Source: Campylobacterota bacterium (GTDB lineage: Bacteria; Campylobacterota; Campylobacteria; Campylobacterales; Sulfurovaceae). From it: a DNA stretch of 6,961 nt. The notes under the pieces were generated by a model. That model was not told where the DNA came from, made no database searches, and saw only the letters and a list, made by a program, of their open reading frames with translations. Below, in pieces: positions 5,199-6,961 of this stretch. The stretch spans positions 1-6,961 of the forward strand of contig QMKT01000102.1 in assembly GCA_003646505.1 (NCBI GenBank), read 5' to 3'. A program made the translations under genes and the position numbers. Every line of letters begins with the position of its first letter. The first letter of the stretch is position 1.

Positions 5199-6961
5199 AT
5201 GGTGAGTCGTACTACAGCCTGTGGATTAGACTGTTATGATGCCTGTAAGATAGTTGTGGAAGATGGTATGTTTCCTAAAATGTCTGGTGACGCAGATCAT
5301 CCTGTAGGCAATGGTGCTTTATGTACTCTCCTAAATAAAAGTATGCATGAAGAAGCACGTATAGAAAAAGCACGTGTGGATGGTAAAGAAGTGAGCATGG
5401 TAGAGGCTATGGATGCAGTGCATAATGCTTTTAAAAAGGAAAAATCTTTACTTTGGAGAGGCTCAGGAAATATGGGTGTAATGCAGGAAGTAACCAACCT
5501 TTTTATGGATGAAGTAGATGGGTGTCTCACTAAAGGAAGTCTTTGTGATGGTGCAGGTGAAGCAGGTATTATTGAGGGTAGAGGGGTCAATACAGGTTTG
5601 CCTCTAGAGCAGATAAAGTCCGCAGACTCTGTCATTATCTGGGGGCGTAATGTTACTGTGACCAATGCCCATATCATGCCTTTTTTGGAAGGGAAGAAAA
5701 TAGTGGTCATTGACCCTGTGAAAACAGCCATAGCAAAAAAGGCTGATTTGCATGTGCAGTTGCAACCACGTGCAGATTATTATCTGGCGATCATGTTGGC
5801 AAGATTTGCATATATGGAAGATAGCCAAGCTACAGAGTGGTTAGATGAGTTTGCCTCTGAGTATGAAGACTTCTATGACTTTACCCAAGAACACCGTATT
5901 AAACCCATTTTGGAATATATAGGTACAGATCTGGGTGAAATGGGAAGAGTGCTTAACTATTTGCGTAACCAAAAGGTTGTATTCTTGGTAGGTGCAGGTG
6001 TACAGAAATACTCTACGGGAGCAGCCACATTACAAGCCATAGATGCTTTGGCTGCACTGCTTGGACTGTTTGGTCGTGAGGGGTGTGGCGTGCATTATTT
6101 GGGTGATTCGAAACTTGGGTTTGTCAATCCTTTTGAAGTGCCATGTAAAAAAGTTTCTAAAGCAGTGACAAAGTTTTCCGAGTTTGATACGATTTTAGTA
6201 CAAGGCGGTAACCCTGCTGAGTCTATGCCTGATTCTAGTCGTGTATGTGAAGAGTTAGACAAAGTAGAAAACCTCATTTATTTTGGACTTTATGAAAATG
6301 AAACGTCAAAAAGAGCAAAGATAGTCATACCTGCTAAAACATTTTTTGAAAAAGAAGATGTTCGTTTGAGTTATGGACATCAGTACGTAGAGAAGATGAA
6401 CAAGGTCGTTGACTCAGAAATAGGCATAAGTGAATATGACTTTACACAGAGACTTTTTGATGCCTTTGACTTTGCAGGTTTAGAGAGTGAACAGTACTAC
6501 ATCGATGCCTGGCTTACACAATGTAAAAAGCAGGGTGATCAGTATATCTCACCAGCCTATGAAGAGATACCTTATGAAAATGGTTTTGGAAAAGATGGTG
6601 ATGATGAGTTTGAGTTTATAGAAGATTATGATGATGATTTTATCAACACAAAATCTTTTACAAAAGTACGTACTTCTAAAAAGAATAAAGTAGAAGATGA
6701 ACGGTTTTGGTTACTTTCACCTAAGACGAACAAAGCGTTGAACACACAGTTCAAACGTAACAACAAAGTACAGATACATTCAGAATCCGGCTACAAGGAT
6801 GGAGAAAATGTACTACTTACGTCTGAAGAGGGTGCGTTAGAACTTGAAGTTGTTCTCAATGATGATCTGCGTTCAAACTGTGTGGTAGTGACAAGTAATA
6901 CTATAGGGCTAAATGTATTAACACCTACAATGTTGAGTGATGAGGGCGAAAGTGCTTGTTA
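5199..6961 (+). CDS. Molybdopterin oxidoreductase with N-terminal [4Fe-4S] site (3' end cut by window)
   Basis: This is a member of the DMSO-reductase/formate-dehydrogenase superfamily using bis-MGD. 587 codons are visible with no stop; the last bases, TA, begin the next codon. ATG 5199 has GAGG at 5189-5192 and is directly preceded by an in-frame TAA. Domains: [4Fe-4S] domain with C8-x3-C12-x3-C16-x25-C42 (ACGLDCYDACK...GALC); catalytic core about 50-410 with LWRGSGNMGV (85-94), KGSLCDGAGEAGI (112-124), SVIIWGRNVTVTNAH (144-158), VVIDPVKTAIAKKADLHVQLQP (169-190), LVQGGNPAESMPD (333-345) and ENETSKRAKIVIPAKTFFEKEDVRLSYGHQYV (366-397); C-terminal dinucleotide-binding domain from about 502. C116 lies where many relatives carry the Mo ligand (inferred). 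There is no Tat signal, so it should be cytoplasmic. A strongly acidic segment (466-481) precedes the C-terminal domain. The pattern fits the uncharacterised MopB_3-type group; substrate unknown. Confidence 0.88.
   Translation, partial: MVSRTTACGLDCYDACKIVVEDGMFPKMSGDADHPVGNGALCTLLNKSMHEEARIEKARVDGKEVSMVEAMDAVHNAFKKEKSLLWRGSGNMGVMQEVTNLFMDEVDGCLTKGSLCDGAGEAGIIEGRGVNTGLPLEQIKSADSVIIWGRNVTVTNAHIMPFLEGKKIVVIDPVKTAIAKKADLHVQLQPRADYYLAIMLARFAYMEDSQATEWLDEFASEYEDFYDFTQEHRIKPILEYIGTDLGEMGRVLNYLRNQKVVFLVGAGVQKYSTGAATLQAIDALAALLGLFGREGCGVHYLGDSKLGFVNPFEVPCKKVSKAVTKFSEFDTILVQGGNPAESMPDSSRVCEELDKVENLIYFGLYENETSKRAKIVIPAKTFFEKEDVRLSYGHQYVEKMNKVVDSEIGISEYDFTQRLFDAFDFAGLESEQYYIDAWLTQCKKQGDQYISPAYEEIPYENGFGKDGDDEFEFIEDYDDDFINTKSFTKVRTSKKNKVEDERFWLLSPKTNKALNTQFKRNNKVQIHSESGYKDGENVLLTSEEGALELEVVLNDDLRSNCVVVTSNTIGLNVLTPTMLSDEGESAC

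Noticed and set aside
5155..5210. Frameshift joining the adaptor gene to the oxidoreductase gene
   Set aside because: Each gene has its own complete domain structure and the oxidoreductase has its own ribosome binding site and in-frame stop just upstream.
5297..6277. Three minus-strand open frames (5297-5731, 5604-5828, 6095-6277)
   Set aside because: They are antisense to the molybdopterin oxidoreductase, whose motifs run continuously through the same region, and two of them overlap each other.

Overview
The window is a moderately AT-rich stretch of chromosome whose base composition, short intergenic gaps and an exact TGCTATAAT extended -10 box without a recognisable -35 suggest a Campylobacterota (epsilonproteobacterial) genome, perhaps Sulfurovum- or Sulfurimonas-like. 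This assignment is inferred from general character and not from any marker gene. No mobile element, tRNA, rRNA or CRISPR array is visible.

Layout. Positions 1-2053 hold the end of gltB and all of gltD, the two subunits of NADPH-dependent glutamate synthase (GOGAT), separated by 11 bases and clearly one operon. Positions 2054-2299 are non-coding and AT-rich, with several dyad symmetries: an 8-bp hairpin with a GCAA loop just after gltD, and AT-rich inverted repeats in front of the next gene. Positions 2300-2662 encode a small exported protein of unknown function. It converges on a long minus-strand gene (2695 to about 4224) for an exported DUF4403-family protein. A divergent promoter region (about 4254-4369) separates this from a plus-strand pair: a short HlyD-like periplasmic adaptor protein (4370-5161) and a cytoplasmic molybdopterin oxidoreductase with an N-terminal [4Fe-4S] site (5199 to the window edge, lacking at most a short C-terminal piece).

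How the genes relate. GltB and GltD together make glutamate from glutamine and 2-oxoglutarate. The remaining four genes are not an obvious pathway: two are exported proteins of unknown role, the adaptor has no transporter or outer-membrane channel beside it in this window, and the oxidoreductase has no visible electron-transfer partner. The adaptor and oxidoreductase genes are probably co-transcribed, but a shared function cannot be read from the sequence. I found no convincing evidence of a wholly new multi-gene system. The most interesting items are the dyad-rich leader of the small exported gene, the internal duplication in the DUF4403 protein, and the orphan adaptor paired with an acidic-insert oxidoreductase.
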